From Micromussa lordhowensis (lineage: Eukaryota > Cnidaria > Anthozoa > Scleractinia > Lobophylliidae), in contig OZ026600.1 of assembly GCA_964020085.1 (NCBI GenBank), forward strand, positions 492,701 through 556,700: a stretch of 64,000 nucleotides of DNA. The letters are read 5' to 3'. A program made the translations under genes and the position numbers. Below, in pieces: positions 33,501 through 46,900 of the stretch. The number at the start of each line of letters is the position of its first letter. The first letter of the stretch is position 1. Under the pieces are notes generated by a model. The model had not been told where the DNA came from, searched no databases, and worked only from the letters and a program-made list of their open reading frames with translations.

Positions 33501-36500
33501 ATATCACAGTCCTAAAATGGAGTAAAATTAAAAATTAATTAAATATGAAAAATAATAAAAACAATAAAATCAAATTCTAGCCCTTTCTCACTCAAGAAAG
33601 CAAGTAGAAGTATATGCCAAATCTTGCATGTAAAACTCAATTCTCTTTTCAAACAATTTCTCTTTCATTTCAGACTGAAATATTTAAGCTTCTGGGGTAC
33701 ACATAGTATGGTCAGCTATCACGTTCATTCAGTCCCTACATGTAGGTATCAAGTATGCATACGAGCCAAGTGGCCCAGCAGGTCCTCACTTATCTCCAGT
33801 ATCTGTAGCATGAAGCGACTAGGATTATTCCTACTCCCCCCTGGATGGGATGTTAGTCCATCGCAGGGTTACCCCCAGCATTAAATTCACCGGTACCCAT
33901 TTATAGACCTGGGTGGACAGGGGCAATGTGAGAGTAAAGTGTCTTGCCCAAGAACACAATACAATGTCCCCGGCGAGGACTTGAACCCAGACTGCTCGAT
34001 CCGGAGTCAAGCATACTAACCATGAGGCCGCCATGCCTTCCCCTCCATGAAGAAGTCCATAGCATTTATTTTAAGTCCTCTTAGCATTCACTGCACAGTG
34101 ATGCAGTAGAACCCCATCTTACAAGCACTTTTGTAATACAGCCACATTGTACTTCGAGACACATTTGAACCTGCTGTAATGGGACAAACATGCTGCCAGC
34201 GACACACAGACAATACAATGTGCAGTTTTATTCTCTTCTAGTAGACACTTAACTCTCCTAATAAGGATACTTCTTGTCCCAATGACGTCACACTCCCAGG
34301 GTGGGGAACCCATATGAAAAGCTCGGAGATGCTCAGCATGCTCAGGGGTATAAATCAAGGATTCTGGTCTAATTTAGGGTGTTCATGACAAAACAACACT
34401 ATTTTTAGCTGTCAAAGGGTGTTCTCAAAGAAACAATAGTAAAAAAAGCGCTCTTACTGTATTTCTGTTTCTAGGCTCAACTTCCGCCAGTCTCTCTGAT
34501 CTGGCCTACTAGCGCTCCTTTCTTGAAAAGCGGCAGTTAATCGAGCAACGAGCATCCCACCCTTTTCATACGGTTTCCCTCTCCACTGGGATTGCACTCT
34601 ACTTATGGGAGGTTTGAGAGAACTTCATTTGAACCCTCAAAAAGCTCACTCATTCCTTACATCTGTATCTCCAGAACTCTTAATATTATGACTGGTGGTT
34701 CACTTGTTCACTGAAGGTGGGGCCTACAGCATTTCATTGTATTACAACTTACAGTATTAAAAACCAGATACTGTACCTCCAAAGCTAAGTTAAATGCGGC
34801 CAACTTTTGATAACAAGCCGCACGATTGCTGTACAGTTTTGCATTATTAGGATCTCTTTTGATGGCCTCCTTGTAATGCTTGAGTGCCTCAGGGAAATCC
34901 CCTGCAAGACAAGTAAACTGGTAAGAACATGATTCCCAATGTTTGGCTAGCATCATAGACCTGCAGTGCATGTCGACTACTAAGTGCAGGGCCGTACCTA
35001 GGATTTTTCATCTGGGGGGGCAAGCTCCACACAATCATCTTCTCAGGGATCTCCCGTATACAAACGGGGTCTAAAGTTGGAGTTTTTGCCCCCCCCCCCC
35101 CGACAAACACATTCGCTCGGTCCCAATCCCGCTCGTTTACTCTTGAACGCATTTCACCTGTTCATATCACGGCCCAAGCTATTTTCATAAGAAAACTCTT
35201 TCTGGCTTTTGCTGCGAAAGATTTTCTAAAATAACTATGTGGAATTTACATTGAAGGAATATTTGTCAGTCAATTAGCCGTTTTTTTTGAGATTTTGGAC
35301 CAATATGGCTACAAGAAATATCCCATCAAAAACAAACACTTCGTTAAAAAAATCAACATTTAATTTTCCTAGGGGGGGCAACTGCCCCCCCTGCCCCCCC
35401 GCTAGGTACGGCCCTGAAGTGGGTAAGGCCTTGAGGAGGTATATAAAAGTGTAGGGCTTTCTGCATAGAAAAAGGTAGGTTATTAGTGATGTGGAGGGTC
35501 TGTAAAAGCATGCTGTACATGTAGGTATGTGAACGGGGTAAGTTTTCTGTCAAAAATGGTAGATAAAGGGGTACAGATTTGGACCTAGTGTTGGAGCGTT
35601 CCCATATAAAACTTTCATGAGTACCCCGCACCCACTCTTCCTCCCTCACCCCTCCCCTGTCCCAGGGCCATGCAAGGAGACAAGGAGAGGGTTGGTTTGA
35701 CTTGGCACTGATTAACACCGAAAACACATGAAAGCTGTACAAGTTGGTCTTCTCACTGACACATGTGTAATTGAAGGTTTTCTATGGAAGGTTCAAGAAA
35801 CTTCTCAATAAAGAAAACATCCTTTATCACAGATACATTACTGAGTTATATAATCCATGCAGCATATTAACCTACCTTTCTTAAATAAGTTATTTCCTTT
35901 TTCTTTTTCTTCCTCTGCCTTCTCTGGGTCAATGTAGGCCAATCTTTCTTGCTCTTTCATTACTTTCTCTGCCTGTAAAACCAAACAATTCTTCAATCAC
36001 AACATTTCTGTCCTTATTCCAATCAAGTAAAAGTGTTTTACTGAAGATTAACTTAAAATGAAAAAGATCTTCGCATGACGGAAACTATCTCTTGCCCACT
36101 CAACAAGGCAATTCTCAATCAATTTGAACATGTTTAAAGTGCCACTAACCCCCGAATTTTTTTTTCACTTATATAAATTTCCTTTTTCTCCTAATCACTA
36201 CTGCGAAAAAATTATCGTTGTAGCTATTTTTGTTAATTTTCTACGCATTTTCAAAGTTTATAATTTTGCACATTTCCATGTTCACGACCGAGGAATAGCG
36301 GAGAATGGGACGAGTTGGCTTCTGACATCATTTCGGGAATAACAATGTTTTCTTTCTGAGAAGAATCTATGCCAGCATACGATAGTGTGTGTCAAAATCG
36401 TTGCAGAATGCAAGGAAGATGTGTTGTTGGAGACTGTAGCAATACAGGATACGAAGAATAGAGTATTTCCCTTCATTTGATACCTCTTTCCCGATGAAAC

Positions 36501-39500
36501 TCGACCAGAAACGAGAAAAAGACCAAAGAAGTGGCTGATCATGCGAAGCGAAAGTCGGGGAGCCGTCGAGGATTTCTTCGATCTCGGTTTCACATCTACT
36601 ATAAAACCTATAGTTTTTCATGGCCTGTATATTCTTCTCTATCTCTAGTGGAAAGCTTGACATTTTCATGGTACTACATATGACGCGAATTTGGGATAAG
36701 CTGGAAGCCATCTGACTATTCCAAGTTCAAGCAATCGATCCTCCAAGTCCATCACATGAAATCACACGGTAAACTAAATGCATAGGTTTTTTATTCAAAA
36801 TAGACACATCTTTAAACAAATAGTAAATGAAATCTGCGTCCTACATGTACAACGAAGCGATTAAGATTGTTGAGCCTCAACTGGTGAACTAGCTATGTAT
36901 TTGTGGATTTTAGTTTAAAAACACACGCACACCGGAAGCCGTAATCCGACCGTGTATCTCAATAGCCATGCTTGAATACAGAATTCTTTCGTTCTTTGAG
37001 CTTCATCTTTGGGGAACAAAATATATCTAAATTTCAAACTTAGAATGGATCAAGCATTTATAACTATGTGAGAAAAATGAATCAAACGATTGAGATTCGA
37101 CTCTAGAGCTACCGACGGAGTTCGTCATGCTGAAAGAAGAATTCATGCGCGCATATGCGATTGTCAGTCAACCGAAACACATCTAAAAGTCGAGAACTCC
37201 CAGGTTATTTGTGTACGTAAAATGGACATTTCATTCAAAATAACCGTCAGTGAAGTAGAAATGTGTTCATATTTTAATGATACCATACTGAACCTCTTTT
37301 CAATATCCTAACGAAGGACTTGCCATGATTTAGTGGTACGAAATATGCAAATTTGTATAGCTTGTGTTCGTTTAACATTACACGGGAATTGGCTATGCAT
37401 ATACTATGGTCGCGCGACAGTAATGAAGCAAAAATTTACCTGGCCTTTGGATATTGTTTGCCGACATCTCTGCTTATCTCTCATGTTAAAACTGTTTTCA
37501 ATCATTGACCTGGCGAAGTAGGCGGAAGTGGACCACGACTGCATCGTATTTTCACTTGTATCTCAGGGGAAATTAGTGTGTGAATCTAAAACTGTTTTGA
37601 CACTCCGAAATCTGCAAGTTCCTTAAAGCCAACTTACCGACTCTTCGTGTCCATTGACATCTTTGTAATTCTTTAAGAGTTGTAAGCTAACTCTACTGCC
37701 ATTACATGTACCGTTAGAGCCCAAATGGACGGGCAAATTGTCGATCCTGATCCTGGCAAAAATTACAACACGAGAATCTCCGCTGGCGACCCGCACTTCG
37801 AAATGAAAAAAAGAAATGTACATCGCAGTTGTCCAAATCGTAGCTAGACTGCAAATTGTTATGCTAGATAATACATTTCTTTCACGTGAAAATCTTGTTC
37901 GGTTTTGATAAAATATGAATCACAAATAACCCAAAAATGTTTTGACAGCCCTCTGAGCTCAGTCGAAAGTCTCTTGAGTGTTTCAGCTCGGTTCCCGAAG
38001 TGACGTCACTAGTAGCCCGACCCAGATCCCACTTTGCGCGGTCGTGAACATAGAAATTACGAGTTCAAACGGCTGTAGAAACGAAAGGATTTTATTAATC
38101 GAGATAATTTTTTCGCTGATGAAATCAGGGAAACTAGTAGATTTTAATAAAAGAAAAAAAAATTGGGGGGTTAGTGGCACTTTAAGTGTATACAGTTGCA
38201 ATGAACTTCTCAAAGTCGCTGACACAATGTAAATGCATGAAGTCCTAGACATTTGATCGGTTGTTGGCAAAAGCAACAACCAATATTAAAACCAGCCCAA
38301 AGAAAATACAGAACTAGCACAAGCTATTAAGGTAATGATGGCACAAGCAAAGATAATTTCCATTTTGATGATCAAAGTAAACAAATTGTTTTCTTGTATT
38401 TTAGTTCCAGAATTTTCTAAAAGAAATAGAAAACATGTTTTTCGTGCTTGTATCAAATCATAGAGACACTTGTGGAAGTTTGGGAGAACTCAAAAAAGCT
38501 GTGGGAACACCTGCCAGTTGGCTTGTATTCACACAGCATTTCTCTTTCTACCAAACTTCCACTCGTGTTTCTATAACTCTATAGGTACATATTTTCTTGT
38601 TGTTAAACATTACAGACACTCTATGAGGCTATGCAGTTCCACTGTACATCTGTAGTATGCAATTTTTTCTTCAATCTCACACATCCCTCTCTGACAGAAG
38701 ATAAACCAGGCATTTGGCATTTTGAAACCTAGAGAGCTAGAAGTCAGCCCAAGTTCTCAAGCTATGTATTGTGATCACATGTTACCTCCTGGACTTTCTG
38801 TAAAACATCAGGTGCCCTGAACTCAACTAAAGAGCTATTGTATGCATCAATTGCCTCTTTGAGCTTTCCTTGCTTATTATAGGCATTTCCTATCCTGGCA
38901 TAGGCTCTGTCAAAATGAAAAAATGCAGTCCAGATTAATTAGAGAGCGCAGCACCACAGAGCACAGTCCTCAGAACAGGAAAAATGCTTCAAAATAGTTG
39001 AGGGATCCTGTCAAAAAATTTAGAGTGCCATTGCTATATGGTAATACACATTAAGATGGCTGCTTTAATGATCAAATATTGATTTTTGTTAACTTCACAT
39101 GAAATGCAAAGAAATCTACTTATTTTTAGAAATGTAATCACCAAGATTAAAACTAAAATATAAAATGACACAAATTCCACTACTTACTTTCCAATGATTT
39201 TGTATCCTGCCATTTGCTCCCTGCCTAACGTGATTGCTTTCTTGCATTCTTCAATACAGTCATCATACCTCCCTTGTTCAAAATAGACAGCTGAAAACAA
39301 GGCAGTGTTCTTCAATGTTTTCCCCAAACTTTGAGTTGCAGTTAATAATATTTACTTACCGGTATTAACCAAGAGTAAGGTCTTTACAGGAAAATCTCAA
39401 ACCAAGACCTCGCTGTATTGACCGAGTGAAAGCGAGGCCAATATGGCAAGGCTGAGGTTTGAGATTTCACTGGGAAGACAGAATGTTGTCATTAATAAGT

Positions 39501-42391
39501 TGCTTATTATATGGCTTTGCTTTTGCAGGCTTGTAATTGGCTCACAGGCATTACAGGAAAATAATGCCCTAGGCTAGAATTAGCCAATCAGAGCACATGT
39601 TATGTAGCTCACAAACACAAGCCATATAAATAACTATTAATAGTATTCTTACTAACCTGCCCTGTTGGTTAGAAAGCTGACATTTGTAGGATCAAGTTCA
39701 ATGGCCTTTGCATAGTGTTCAAGGGCAATCTCAAAGTCTTTCTTTTTATAAGCAGTGTTTCCCAGCTCTTTTTCCTCTAGGGACTGCAGAATACACCATT
39801 AGAAAAATAAGAACAAGAACAATATCCACATTAAGGCCCCATGTATAAATCCCATTTCAATCAGTACAATGTATTTGACATCTCAGAAAACCAGCTGAAA
39901 TGACTTAAAATCGGCAGAATACCTGCACCAATAGCAAAGCAGAATACATTGCTTCCATATCTATGCCAATTCTCCCGGATACAACCTGAATCAGACTCCC
40001 AGTCTTCCATAATGGTCATTGATATTTAATGGACAATATGAAGGCAAGCACATAAAAATAACACTTTTTTCTACTGAAAATCAACCAGGAACTTTCCTAG
40101 ATGGACTGTAAAAGTTGATTTCATTCCTAATGAGTATTCAGAAATTTTGGATGAATGGAAAACTCATGATGTTGACAATACACAAACCTTTTGAACAGAA
40201 GCATCCACTTCAGGTTCTGGTTCAGGCTCCGGCTGCTCTGTCTCCATTGGTTCACTGGCTGGTTTCTCATCTGACGTTGAAGGAGCAGGCTCTGTAACGA
40301 AAAAGAACAAAATATCTTATCCGTTAGTAGCAATCCCTGGTTACTCTAGTCTCCGCAGCATGAATTGAATAAAAATATTGCTACCCCTATGTGTTAACTG
40401 ACAATGCAATGCAGGTGAACACTGGATTGCACAGGGTAAAGTGTGTATTCCAAAGTACTGGATCAAACCCTGCTTTTTCGGTGACAGCCACTCCTCATGA
40501 ACAACTTTCTTTACTTTTATAGCACACCCACCAAAATCTCACTCAGCCATTCTTTTCTTCAAGAGTCGTTTCGTCAAAAGCACCAATTTGAGCGCTCTCA
40601 GTTGCACCCCGAACATCTACAAGGGGTGTTCAACACATTAAGTGTTACAACTGCCCAATACATGCAGTTCTACAACACAAAGTAAAGAAGGTCTGTTGGC
40701 CATGTAACACTTTGTCACACCCATATACTGTACTATAATATAGAAACTAGGACCCTGCGCACGCTCTGATTGGTCAAAAACCTATGTTTCATCAGAGTAT
40801 AAAGCATAGAAAAAGCATGTTTTATTGTTTTGCGTGCATAAAATCTATATCATAAAACAAATGACGAAGCCTAAGCCATGTATTACACTGTGATAAAACA
40901 CTCCAGACATTTGAGAACACTCAAGAAATGTAGAAAACACTCACCTATGGCTCCCGTTTTCTACATTTCTTGAGTGTTCAAATGCTTGTCGTGTTTTATT
41001 ACAGTGTAATACACAGCTCAGGCTTCTTTATTATCTGCTGTATTGAACAAATTTTGTTAAATACAACAGCTGATCACAAGTTATTGAAAACCCTGCCATT
41101 AACACCAATTTAGGCTTTCAATGGTTTCTCATTAGCAGTCAAATTACAGAATGAGTGTAAAGCAATATATAATGCAACTTGATTTGGTGTTAATTGCACT
41201 TGCCTTCATTGTCTGCAACGTCTGCATCAATGCCAAGCAATACTGCTACTGTTTGCATGATTCTGGGATCTTGGAGATGACTGATAAAAATAAATTTATT
41301 GAGCTAAATTAACAGTCAAGAATGAACACTCATTAAAATTCCTTTTGTCTTAGAGTGCCAAAGGGATTCTCGGGAGGTTGAAAAGTAAAACATGAGACAA
41401 ATAAGACAGACAAGGAGAAGAATACAGCGGGTCATTAACTGAGATGTCATTACTTCCAGTACACCACCATACAAATGGCATTTCAGAAACTATTGATGTC
41501 CCCCTCTAAAGATTCCCTTATAAAAAGATTTAGTCTTTGAAAACCATCCCCCAACCCTCTTCCGAATTTCCAGTGGCCTTTTTGCAGTGGGTATGGAGAT
41601 TCCTTGGAGCCACACTCCTATGTAACCAATAAGAGAAGCCAAACATAAATAGCCTTTTGCTATGATAATTTTGAGTTTTCAATAAATTTAATTTCAAAGC
41701 TGAGAAGTAGACATTTCTCAAACAATAATACATTTTAATTTCCAGTAACAAACATCCACTGTCTTTCCTATAGGAGGAGTGCTTGACCTGTTTTGCTGTA
41801 AGTCTAATGTTGTAATTTAACTCACGTTCCAAGTAGTTGTGGGTTTAGCCTAAGCTGTTCAATGGCAGCTCTGTAGTCCGGCTGATCCAGAAAAGCTTTG
41901 GTCTTAGGGTTCAGAGCAAGACGGACGTACAAGTCTGGCACAGAAAATGGGTTCATCATGGGATTGTTACCTGTAAATTGTCAAAAACGTAAAACCATCT
42001 AAATAATGCTCTACAAAAACATACTCATCCATTACAGAGCACTCGATTCCTACTAAAATAAATACAGTATAAAATATCTTTTGAGTACTTACGCTGTGCT
42101 TGAGCTCTGGCTTCTTCTAAACCACTTTTCAATTGAGCATTATTGGGATCAAGCTGGAGTCCTTTGGAATACGCTTTTTCTGCCTCATCATAACGCTTCA
42201 GAAATGACAATGCCGCACCAAGTCTCGAATATCCCTTAACAAGGCAACAGAATTAAAGAAATAAGAAGCTTGATCTATTTAAGCCATCTTTCTTCCTGCA
42301 ATCAATTGCAGACCTACTCCCAAAAAGTCTGAGATTCAACCTTAAACGTTACATCGCAAGTGGATAGAAGGGATTGATGATGATGATGATC

Positions 42392-42422
<31 letters not shown>

Positions 42423-43072
42423 TATGATGATGGTGACGTTGCTTCTCTATAGGCCTACGCACTTCAGAGTCTCATTAGATTCAGGAGAACCTCTTCATAT
42501 GGACAAATCTCAAATGGGGACACAGAGCCTACTATGTCCAAACAAATTCTCATTTTCTTCATAAAAAATCACCGTTTAAGTTATCACATAAATACCGCAC
42601 TGGATAACTAAGTGGATTCACTGTAAAATTACGTATACACTACAGTAAAACTATATCAGCTTTTACACAGTCTCTTGTACATGTACAAATCTGACGCTTA
42701 AATAACATAGTCGATTAGTACATGTTTAAGGTCAAACCTTTCCCCAATCCGGCTTTAATTCGACACACTTTTTAGCATCAGTTAAGGCCTGTTCGTACTT
42801 CTGATCCTTGGCATATGCCGCCGAGCGATTGCTGTAAAACACGTGATTTGACGGATCGAGTGTAATGGCCTCTGTGTAGGACTCAATAGCCTTGGCGATA
42901 TCACCAGCTTGAAGAAATGTATTTCCCTTGTCTTTCAATTGAGCGGCCTGCAATATAGTTACAGTGATATTTTTTAGATTATCGTTAAAAATCCTAGCTA
43001 AATCTGACGGTAAATAAAGATATAAATGTGATTTAAAGATGCAATTACTTTCGCTGCATCTCCGTCCGCCAT
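30568..43072 (-). CDS. STIP1: Hsp70-Hsp90 organising protein HOP/STIP1, 16 exons
   Basis: A cytosolic cochaperone that bridges Hsp70 and Hsp90. Exons (minus): 43072-43049, 42947-42738, 42234-42093, 41970-41826, 41280-41204, 40291-40188, 39783-39657, 39290-39188, 38906-38786, 35972-35876, 34901-34777, 33511-33475, 32434-32331, 31494-31393, 31274-31204, 30640-30568. Every join keeps frame: 553 aa, close to the ~540 usual. TPR1 is at about residues 9-120, DP1 at 126-190, an acidic Pro-Glu linker at 200-234, TPR2A at 235-351 and TPR2B at 360-480 ([20 protein letters not shown]), and DP2 at 490-553. The end ([14 protein letters not shown]) is the family C-terminus. The start MADGDAAK follows a noncoding leader. 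One intron uses a GC donor (41203). Introns hold SINE, MITE, minisatellite and a THAP transposon. Confidence 0.95.
31751..32203. repeat. 113 bp minisatellite, four units
   Basis: GTCAAA(A/C)TAAGCAAATCGCG recurs at 31751, 31864, 31977 and 32090, exactly 113 bp apart. The units are nearly identical and rich in ATCCCGC motifs; shorter ATCCCGC-rich sequence extends to about 31590 on the left. It lies in the HOP intron between exons 13 and 14. Confidence 0.9.
33811..34041 (-). mobile_element. tRNA-derived SINE
   Basis: The minus strand begins GGCATGGCGGCCTCATGG, with a box A-like TGGTTAGTATGC (~34024-34012) and a canonical box B GGTTCAAGTCC (33987-33977), the two internal RNA polymerase III promoter parts. 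The body continues through CACTTTACTCTCACATTG to GATGGACTAACATCCCATCC. Inserted in the HOP intron between exons 11 and 12, in the same orientation as the gene. Confidence 0.8.
34987..35416. mobile_element. 430 bp TIR element with AAGTG target duplication
   Basis: The ends CAGGGCCGTACCTAG and CTAGGTACGGCCCTG are perfect 15 bp inverted repeats. They are flanked by AAGTG on both sides (34982-34986 and 35417-35421). The interior has G- and C-runs and no gene. Located in the HOP intron between exons 10 and 11. Confidence 0.85.
36138..38181 (+). mobile_element. 2.04 kb THAP-bearing DNA transposon, TTAA-flanked (Kolobok-like)
   Basis: The ends AGTGCCACTAACCCC and GGGGTTAGTGGCACT are inverted and directly flanked by TTAA (36134-36137 and 38182-38185). 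The inverted homology extends imperfectly ~210 bp inwards, including TTCACGACCG and TTCGGGAA. THAP-type sequence is just inside the left TIR. TTAA duplication together with a THAP domain is characteristic of the Kolobok superfamily; the transposase core is missing. Sits in the HOP intron between exons 9 and 10. Confidence 0.75.
36369..36600 (+). pseudogene. THAP zinc-finger remnant
   Basis: The plus-strand frame from ATG 36369 reads [20 protein letters not shown] and then a TAG at 36456-36458. The CVVGDCSN pattern is the first Cys pair of a C2CH THAP finger. Downstream, [10 protein letters not shown] and a basic stretch follow the same fold, with another stop. It is the DNA-binding part of a dead transposase inside the TTAA-flanked element. 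Confidence 0.6.
39389..39468. repeat. Short foldback repeat in HOP intron
   Basis: GAAAATCTCAAACC..GACCTCGC is matched by the inverted GCGAGGCC..GGTTTGAGATTTC. It lies in a ~250 bp repeat region (39360-39610) between exons 7 and 8 and has no coding content. Confidence 0.6.
40866..41026. mobile_element. 160 bp foldback MITE in HOP intron
   Basis: The left arm starts GAAGCCTAAGCCATGTATTA and continues through CACTGTGATAAAACAC to CTCAAGAAATGTAGAAAAC. The right arm is its imperfect inverted complement ending CAGGCTTC. Located between exons 5 and 6. Confidence 0.8.
42372..42432. repeat. (GAT)n/(CAT)n fold-back microsatellite
   Basis: A GATGATGATGAT run switches to CATCATCATCAT around 42390, so the tract is self-complementary. 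In the HOP intron between exons 2 and 3. Confidence 0.85.
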
Positions 43073-43556
43073 TTTGCTCTACACGTGTTTACTGAGCATG
43101 CGTGCTAGGAAATTTTAAAGGTTTGGGGATGACGGGCGATGTTACTGGGCAGCGAAACCCCCTGCTCATCTAAAACAGGCGGAGTCCGCAAACCCCTGAG
43201 GTACGTGGATTTCCAGTGTGTCAGGATTTGTATCTTCCTAGCATACATGTATCTTGTCAACTGTCAGTAAAAGTGTCAGCCATTTCTCTACTTGAACACG
43301 AAGGCGCGAGAGCGGAGCCCCATGCCTCAGTTTGGTAACCCGTCGCTCTCAAAAAAAATTGGTTGCCACGTGACTTTCCGTACGTGCGTCGGTGCGTTTG
43401 CCAAGCCCAATCAATACCTTGAAAAATAAGAGAGTAGCACCATTATTGGGCATTACCAGTAGTACATCTTTGATATTGGACATCCATCGGTTATGATTAA
43501 TTGACAAAACTGAACTAGTTCAGTTTTTTCAAGCCTTTGCATTTGCTGATCAGAAC

Positions 43557-43850
43557 CTACCAGGTTCCGGTACTTTTGACTTGTCCGTTGGCCCTTTCTA
43601 GAGTTTGAAGTTCTTTGTTCATTAATTGACAGCTATTCTCACTGCAAACATAATTAGCCCGTAACACGAGAAGGTTTAAATCAGTTAAATTCCGTCCTGC
43701 CGGGCCCGCGTGCTGCCGCGCATAATGCCTTGCGGCCCTCGCTTCAAATAGCTCGGTTTTAGCCGCTTCCTGGCCAGTTCTACGGAGTTCGGTGAAAGGG
43801 GCGTTTAAGGTTGGGAGAGAGTGCCTGGGAACGAGATTGCACGTATACAA
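43557..43850 (-). repeat. Interspersed repeat with open minus frame
   Basis: A 97-codon frame starting with VPRHSLPTL and rich in Ala/Arg (EARAARHYAR). I read it as a repeat-derived sequence common in coral DNA, on memory of similar translations rather than on a visible protein domain. The end CTGGGAACGAGATTG is shared in type with CCTGGAAACGAGGTTGG at 25810. Confidence 0.4.
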
Positions 43851-43989
43851 CGTAAGAGATAGCTCGGGAAGCTCTAAAGAAAAGCTCGAGAACGAAATAA
43901 GTGCTCGTTTTCGCTCAAACGAGCATGTTGACCAATATTTATCGTATAACTTTTGTATAAAAATTATTGTCTTTAGTTAAAAAATTAAG

Positions 43990-46900
43990 AAAACAATTGT
44001 TCAAAAGAAAAAAAAAGATATCGCCAAAAGAGTGCATAACACCCGTCGTTACGCGAGGATGCGACCGAAGATCTCGAAAACAACGATTCAACGGGAACGT
44101 TTTGAGTCAATGTCGTTTAGGATTGTGTGATTTTGTCATACATTATAAGTTACATTGTTCCATGCGTCTGAGACTTTCTACCTATCGAGATTTTTCAAGT
44201 ATTGCTTTAATAACCTTTGCTTCCATCTACTGCAAAACTGATGTAACATGGACGGATGAAATAACGCGCGTGGTTAGGCATAAATGGACTAAGATTGGTG
44301 CACCATATCTTATTAGCGAGAATGGTGACCTATCCTTTTTATTGTATTTTTCGAAACAGTGCTTGGCAGGGAACATTCGGGGAAAGTTTAAAAAAATCAT
44401 TCGGTAACTTTTAAGGTGATTCCTCAGAAATAAAAGTGAAATTGGAAAATTTACGACCGTAAATTTTCCAATTTCACCAGTTTTCGTTCTTAGCAGATCC
44501 CGGTAATTGAAATTTTATTCCAATGTATATTGTGGCTCTGTGAAAAAATCACTTTCAAAATGCTAAAAGATAAAATAATAATAATAAGTTATTGAACAAC
44601 CAGAACCAACTACTCCACCTACTGAATCGCCTTAAATTCAATAGCGAGAAATTGTCTTTTATTTGATAAAAAATCTCGTTACTGATTGGCAGTGAAATGA
44701 TCATCAAAAAATACTAATTTCAGATACTTTCAACAATGACATTTTTAGGTAAAAGCAAAACTATTTAGTACTTAATTAACACTCTCTATACATCCCACAT
44801 TATAGAGTTTTTAATCACATGTGACGAGACTTTCACTCACATTCTAAGTAAAACAAAGAACCCAAGAAATCTGACTTTTAAAATATGAAAATGATGAACG
44901 AGTCATCGAAACGTCATTCGAAATTATTATCGCTGACTTTTATCCTTAATTGTTTCTCCAAAGCCTTCGTCATTAAACTTTTTTTGAACTTAAATTGAAA
45001 AAGAAACGTTGTCAGTTCTCTACAAAATTCAGCAAAATGGCGATTAAAAAAAAAGTTCAGTCGCTTTGAAATGACGATGACTGATTTGCAACGAGTCCAA
45101 AGTAAATGCGACGGCTGCATAAATGTTCTTTGGCCTGCAGGGCGTGTTGCTGCTGTTATCTTGGGATAAAGTAAAACAGGTACTGTTTGTATTCTAGATG
45201 TAGCAAACGAAACGAAATTAACACACGTGAATTAGTTTTTTCATTGTTGTTTGACATATTTATAATTATCGAAATAAATGAAATTACTACTAAGTCAGAA
45301 ACAATCCAAAGAAACTTGACAACCGTAACAGAAACCCAGAAAAAAAAACTAATTAAAAAAACGTCCGTTGCTGGTGGGCAGGGCAGGTTGGGACAATAAA
45401 ACCCTGGAAGAAAGAGTGGACTTTTCAAACCGTGCCAAATTGACTTCGTCAAACTACAAGTGGAAGCTCTATTGGTTAGGTAAGTGTTGATCAATTGTTG
45501 ATCAGTTTGACTGCTATATATATATAACGTTAACGTTTTAAAAAATGTTAGGTAAAAAAAGCTCTGCGAGCTGGCATATGGCTTAGCCCTTTACTTACTA
45601 GCTTCATTTTCTTCACGCATTATTGCCCTGCAAGAGTCCGTGGACTGCATTATCCCTTGTTCCTATGATTCGTTCAATTCCTCTACATTTCTCTACTGAA
45701 GGTTTTTTGAAAAAAAGTAACCTTTGCATTGTAATACCCTTTTAACAGATAAACGTCTTTATAAAGCAGTGGGTAGCAATTTTTTCTCAAATGTTTGTCG
45801 TTTCAGTAGTCAAATAGTTATTACAATTCAATTTTTGTGACGACTTATTTGTGGTTACAGTTAGAGGCCAAAATTTTCTTGTAAACTTCATAAAGAATTT
45901 CAATATGTTTGTTTAAACCTAAACCAATTTCATAACAAATGATTTTTTTGTTAAATTTTCACTTTAAAACTGGTTTTCTTCCTGAGGAGAAAGGAATCGA
46001 ATTCTGAATTCGAGAGAAAAAATGAATCAGCCTGGCTATGAAAAAAAAAGTTATGAAAAGGGAAATCAATTCAATTCTTTTTCAAACTGCTGGTCGTCCG
46101 TCCAGTATGGTTTATTTCTTGTTTCCAATTGTAAAACTAAAAATAACTTCCTATTTCTGGGTTATCTGAAACCAATCAGCTTCATTGTTTTTATTTGAGG
46201 AGTAATTCAGTGACAAATCGAAGCAAATAGCAATCCAAAAAGTCCATTCTTAAAACTCAAATCGTGAGCAAAAGCCTTTTAAAAGCTTCAAATTAAATTT
46301 GGCCACATGAAGAACAACCAATAATTCTTTTAAGAAAATCGAAGTGTGTTCAGGACGCAATGAAACTTGTGTTCAAGGGAATATAGAAACCCACAGACTT
46401 TTTTCAGCTGTTCGTTTTGGAATAAACATGCAGAGGTTGTTTCAGTTCTACCTTAAAACAAAGGAAACTAAATTACTTTCTTATTTATAACCTTTTTATT
46501 AGCTTTCTTTGTAGTATGAAACAGTTTTAATTAGAAACAAAGCAAACTAGAACACGGGCAATCATTGAAACTGGCAATAAATCAAACAAATTCATCAACC
46601 TAAAAAGAATCGAAAAATATAATTAACTGCATGCGATCAATATTTTAACAGGTCCTGCTGGTGAGCAGGGTGGTCTGGAATAATTAGCTTTGGAGGTGAA
46701 TTTGAAAAACATTTCAAGATAAAAAGCTGCGAGGACATGTCATCATTATCAAATGTAAATTATTTTCAGTTTAGCAACGTTATTAGGAAAAGGAGGTGTG
46801 AAAATATATTAGAATAAACTGTGATGGAGGAAATCAAAGGAATGGACAAAATTGACAAAAGAAACAGAAAAATGTACATAATTAAACAGTTTCGCTGGAA

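Noticed and set aside
43967..44407. 146-codon plus-strand frame
   Set aside because: Possible by chance; no start context, domain or splice partner seen, and it ends beside a palindrome.
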